64,000 bases of DNA, taken from assembly GCA_032622095.1 (NCBI GenBank), contig CP136064.1:113694004-113758003 (forward strand), in the 5' to 3' direction. Made by a program: the position numbers and the translations under genes. The DNA is from Siphonodentalium dalli (lineage: Eukaryota; Mollusca; Scaphopoda; Gadilida; Siphonodentaliidae). The notes below the pieces were generated by a model that saw nothing but the letters and a program-made list of their open reading frames with translations, ran no database searches and was not told where the DNA came from. Shown here piece by piece: positions 59,921-64,000 of this stretch; the first letter of the stretch is position 1, and each line of letters begins with the position of its first letter.

Positions 59921-61469
59921 CTTGTTCTGAACTTCTGTTATTGTTCAATTTTAAGTCTGTTTTCACCTGGACTGGTTTAGTGGTTAGACTTAGAGTTGCA
60001 TCTGCAAGCGGCAAATCGTTCAATCTACTAACTACTTCTCTAAATAGTAAATTTAATTGTTAATATCTAACACTGTCAGGTCAAGCCTCAACTTGGGTCA
60101 AGGAAATCAGAAAATGGACATTTTAGAGCTGACTGATTTACTATAGACAGTATAGTTCAGTCATGAACCGTTGGTTGAACGTAGCGCGTAGCTGGAACTT
60201 GTGGACGCAGTAATCGGTGAAAGCGTTCATGTGGCTTACTAATCTAATAATATTAGGATTGTATTAGTCAATTTAGTGATTACAGATTACTAAATTTAGT
60301 TATCAACGACTTCAGGCTCAGCCACTCACTGTGAATGCCGTGACTCAGGTCAAAATACAATTCTAGCCACCTACAGTCGACAGACAGATGTAACAAACAT
60401 GTGAAGCCCAGTGACTTGGTGACTAACAAAGTGAGTCATTTATCTTCTTGTTGAGTGAAGGAAAAGAAGAATATCTCCCAATCCCACTTGGTCTGGGCAC
60501 ACTGAAGAGTTCATGCAGTGACTGGTGAGAGGATATGCTTCCGGGCCAACTTTCCATCTGTGTGTATGAATTCTGTTTCCTGTGATGCACACATCAAGTT
60601 AAATTTAATAATTATATTGCACGGTGATTAATTTTAGCATTCTCACATATTAAATAATTCATGATTTTAACACTGTGTTCTCGATTTAAACCTTAAGCAT
60701 TAAGCGGGAGCTTGATCAGCATGGCTAGCATATATATTAACTAGTGGCTATTTGTGGAAAAATTATTAAATATAGCCCTGCGTACTTGCTATTGTCGAAT
60801 AATATGTATGCTAAACATTATATTAATATAATTCCAGGCCAACTTAGTTGAACTGTCACGACCTTCTAGTTATACATGTACATGACTAATGAGGCAATCA
60901 TATAAATGTTTAATCTAGTAGCATTTTCTCAGACCATGCCATGAACATCTATGTATCTATGCCTGTCAAGAATAATGCCATTCCTCCCGGGCAAATATTA
61001 AAATGTTTATACACTATCAGATGCCTATTAACCAATAGTGTCAGCATGTGTCGCATGATTAGTAATTTTAGATAAAATTCTCAACGATCATTAAGTTTTT
61101 TGGCAAAGAGACATATATAGAATTAAATTGAAATAGAATTAAATAGAATTAAATTTCCATCAATATTGTTAATTTCAGTCTAGGTCTCCGCTATCACTAT
61201 TATTGACCATCACAATGATTAGACATCTGAGAGTACGATAAAAGCTCACAAAAGTCACGAACAAGCATGCAATCTCGAGCTGGGACCACCCTTAATACTT
61301 GTTTCTTATCATCTACTTCACAGAAGGGGTCACCCTAAGTAGTAAACATATAGGAAATGCACCGAACATACCACTATTGCACAATGACATCAGTTTGTTT
61401 GATCTAAATGATTTATCCACTCCAACCCCAAAACAATAGTCATTTGGCAAATTATCTCATTCCTTTTTG
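59921..61469. other. Right-flank region, nothing recognised
   Basis: Several direct CAGTGACTGG/GTGACTNAC phrases occur at 60300-60530, and GTGAGT at 60431 is a possible plus-strand donor. No supported gene. Confidence 0.35.
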
Positions 61470-61548
61470 AAAACCCCATCATACTATAACGCTGGTCAGA
61501 GGAAACTAAACATACTGCACTGTAGACTCAGAAATAACTGTAGTGATC
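61470..61548 (+). mobile_element. 79-bp LINE ORF fragment, exact copy of 62681-62759
   Basis: Reads KTPSYYNAGQRKLNILHCRL in the same frame as the longer fragment at 62681. Sequences on both sides differ completely from those around the second copy. Confidence 0.75.
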
Positions 61549-61887
61549 CTACCACAGGCCATAAATTATGTCTCATTGAGTCATTGTGCCCCACCCGTTT
61601 TCATAAAAATGTATTCAGTATTATATGTAATTTTATCCAATAAAGATATTTTCCCCTTAAAGGTCCTCAATCCGAATCAATAGTCCCCATATCATCAGAT
61701 TCCAACAACAAGAAGATTTTTTGAAATGCCGCTTCAGTTGACAGAATCGATTAATTACTCGAAAAAAAATGCAGTCAATTATAGCATAAAATTGACAAAA
61801 ACTTGTAATTTATCAACTTTTTGCTCAACGAATATTGCTGATTTGTCAAACATCTGACACACACAAAAAAAAACCAGTTGATTTTAG

Positions 61888-62105
61888 AATTATCCATCTT
61901 CATCTGCAATTTGGTCAGAAAAAGTATTCTCGTCTGCTGTTTGCTGGGCCACTTAAAATTAAAATGATAGATTTTAAAAATCGGTATCTGATCACTCTGA
62001 GCTTTGATGTTGTGGGTTCCTCGACTTGAATCAAATATTTTTCACCTCCGAAGTCAAGGAAATAATAATCTGCGAGGGTTAATTCGGATTGTGTACCTTT
62101 AAAAT
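61888..62105. repeat. ~215-bp repeat module, copy 1
   Basis: Shared with 63508-63722: GTTATCCATCTTTATCTG-like start, ATCACTCTGAGCTTTGATG, GGGTTCCTCGAC, AATCAAATATTTTT and TTCGGATTGTGTACCTTTAA. Direct orientation, moderately diverged. Confidence 0.75.
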
Positions 62106-62680
62106 TGCAAAAATAAAATAAAATAATTATGCCTTGAAAATTGGTCGCTTGGCCAGATTCAACCTTCACTTGATGATTGCATTTTGAAGAAATATAGTAA
62201 AATGTGATATATGGCTAATATCGCTTGACTGGCGCCATGGATATTGGTCTGGAAATTAGAGAAATGTTAGAGGCAATATCTCACTCTGGCCCATGTCTAA
62301 CTGTGGCCCACATTCCTCTATATCTGGTGCTGCAACATATTCTCGTGCAAATAGGTTTATTTGTACCTAAATATTCACATATGTTCATATTTGTTTTATT
62401 CATTTAAATTTGTTTAAATCAAAATTTAGAAAAACTAACGCCATTATACACTCTGCCAGGGCACACTGAGTCACCACACCAAATTTAGTTGAAATCTGGG
62501 CACCAAAATTAACAAAGACATGTTGGTCTCAACTTTACTCCAGTCTTATATATGGAATTTATCATGTAAAACGACCACCGACAACAATAAACTTACTGAC
62601 CCCTCATCAGAACCAACCAAAGATGAAATCATAAGTAACATGTTACGTATAAAACATTTTGCAAACAAGAAATTACTATA

Positions 62681-63028
62681 AAAACCCCATCATACTATAA
62701 CGCTGGTCAGAGGAAACTAAACATACTGCACTGTAGACTCAGAAATAACTGTAGTGATCTAAACTTCGACAAACATGAAAATTATATCGCGGCCCAACCA
62801 TCATGTAGTTGTGGTCACCCATGTGAAGACGCAACCATTTTTTCTTCAGTTGTCCTTGGTACGCAGACTCCAGGGAACTTATGTGGGCAAGGTTGGATGA
62901 ACTTAATGTATCTATCGTCTCTGAAAAAGATCTCCTGTTCGGCATCCCGCACTATAGTGACACAATAAATACGCGCATTTTCGAGATAGTCCATTCATTT
63001 ATTTCTTCGACAGACCGCTTCTCATAAA
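62681..63028 (+). mobile_element. LINE ORF2 C-terminal fragment with one frameshift
   Basis: Frame 1 reads YYNAGQRKLNILHCRLRNNC, LNFDKHENYI and SCSCGHPCEDAT; after a one-base shift near the T-run at 62838 it reads FFSCPWYADSRELMWARLDE, LLFGIP, INTRIFEIVHSFISSTDRF and stop at 63026. This is the LHxRLRxxCSxLN ... CxCG ... HFFxxCPxYxxxR ... F(I/V)xxTxRF tail typical of many mollusc non-LTR retrotransposons. 5'-truncated and dead. Confidence 0.85.
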
Positions 63029-63352
63029 TGTTACCCTACCCCCACCGCGAGACCATAGCCACTCCAAACAGCTACAGCATGCAGCATCCACTTTAAACAA
63101 TTTGAAACTATCTCTAAATACTTTTATTAGCAGCCGAATGCCAGAGGAGAGGGGCTCTGATAAGTTCCGCAATTTGTGCTCCGATCCTCTGTGCCCACAC
63201 AACTATATGTCTGTAATAATATGTGTAATTCGTATATATAGTTGTGGGTCACAATAAATATGTTCATATATGTATATATAAACAGTCCCATGAAACATGT
63301 ATACATTTATTGATGGACGTGTCATGGGCTCTTCATACAGGATCGCGTTCAT

Positions 63353-63895
63353 TATTTTGAAGGTTCCATATTCCGAAGGGTCGCTATTCCAAAGGTTCTT
63401 ATTCAGACATCGAAGGTTCGCTATTCTGAAGGTTTGCTATTCTGGACGTATTTAACCAGAAAAGATGGACAACTCTAATACCAAGTGGTTATTATTACCA
63501 CGATTTTAGTTATCCATCTTTATCTGGAAGACCGCCCATTTGACCTCGTCCTTCTGGCACGATCAGGCCCAGAAACAATAAAAATAGCAAACGACAAAGA
63601 TCGATATCTAATTACTCTGAGCTTTGATGGGTGGGTTCCTCGACACTAATCAAATATTTTTTTCCCCACCCCAAAGAAAGAGTAATTTAGCAGCGTCTTA
63701 TCGGATTGAGTACCTTTAAGTTATTTCCTTCATAAAAAGAGTCTTATGATAAAGAACCCTCTCAAAACTTCAGAATACAGAACGAAACTTCAAAATAACA
63801 AGTTATAAAAACCTTCTGAATATCGAGGAATATTTATAGAGAACCTTGGGAATGGCGAAACTTCGGTATAATGAACCTTGGGAATAGCGAACCTT
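63353..63895. repeat. Inverted minisatellite GAAGGTTCGCTATTC around module copy 2
   Basis: Left block 63353-63449 repeats GAAGGTTCGCTATTCTGAAG-like units; right block 63755-63895 has the same units inverted (GGGAATAGCGAACCTTTGG). Between them lies copy 2 (63508-63722) of the 215-bp module. Confidence 0.75.
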
Positions 63896-64000
63896 TGGAC
63901 ACAGAGTGACATGTCGCCGTCCCACGGTCCATACGTACTGGCGTGATCGTATATATCCCAAGTTGGCCAGAAATACAGGCACTCCTATGAAACATACATT

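Overview
The window looks like invertebrate animal DNA, most likely a bivalve mollusc. It is AT-rich, and its one clear host gene is spread over more than 45 kb with long introns. TACATGTA-type palindromes are frequent, and many dispersed repeats carry phrases I associate with bivalve genomes (GGGCCATAACTCTGG, CAAGATGGCTGCTGG, GGTATGGGTACACATAAAA). The species assignment is inference; no database search was possible.

Host gene. On the minus strand, 46.32 kb down to 1.54 kb holds the 5' part of CDK11 (PITSLRE kinase). Nine exons have GT/AG borders and matching phases at every junction, giving 489 codons. They encode an acidic start, an IKPPQ motif, a long Arg/Glu/Lys-charged region, an RS segment, a Ser/Glu acidic region, and the SPIEL...GC...VEEF linker into the kinase glycine loop [13 protein letters not shown]. 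The rest of the kinase domain lies beyond position 1. The first coding exon opens with 56 nt of 5' leader behind a splice acceptor, so a non-coding first exon lies upstream. A cluster of CRE/ATF sites and a YY1-type site at 59.07-59.55 kb is the best candidate promoter.

Repeats. 1.8-16 kb: short introns filled with hairpin MITE-like elements and tandem ~150-bp repeats. 16.8-44.7 kb: one 27.9-kb intron with a Pogo/Tigger-like remnant, a 5'-truncated LINE, two nested hAT-like elements with perfect 8-bp target duplications, a complete MITE, and a 5.1-kb terminal-inverted-repeat element carrying a GC-rich, internally repeated cassette I cannot identify. 46.3-59 kb: a set of nested palindromes (47.88-58.82 kb) containing further inverted-repeat elements and a broken Cys-rich transposon-associated reading frame. 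59.7-64 kb: no confident host gene; LINE C-terminal fragments, a repeated 215-bp module and an inverted minisatellite.

I see no rRNA, tRNA, CRISPR array or operon. The window gives no evidence of a new multi-gene system. The least explained structures are the 5.1-kb element at 38.57-43.71 kb and the nested palindrome at 47.9-58.8 kb.
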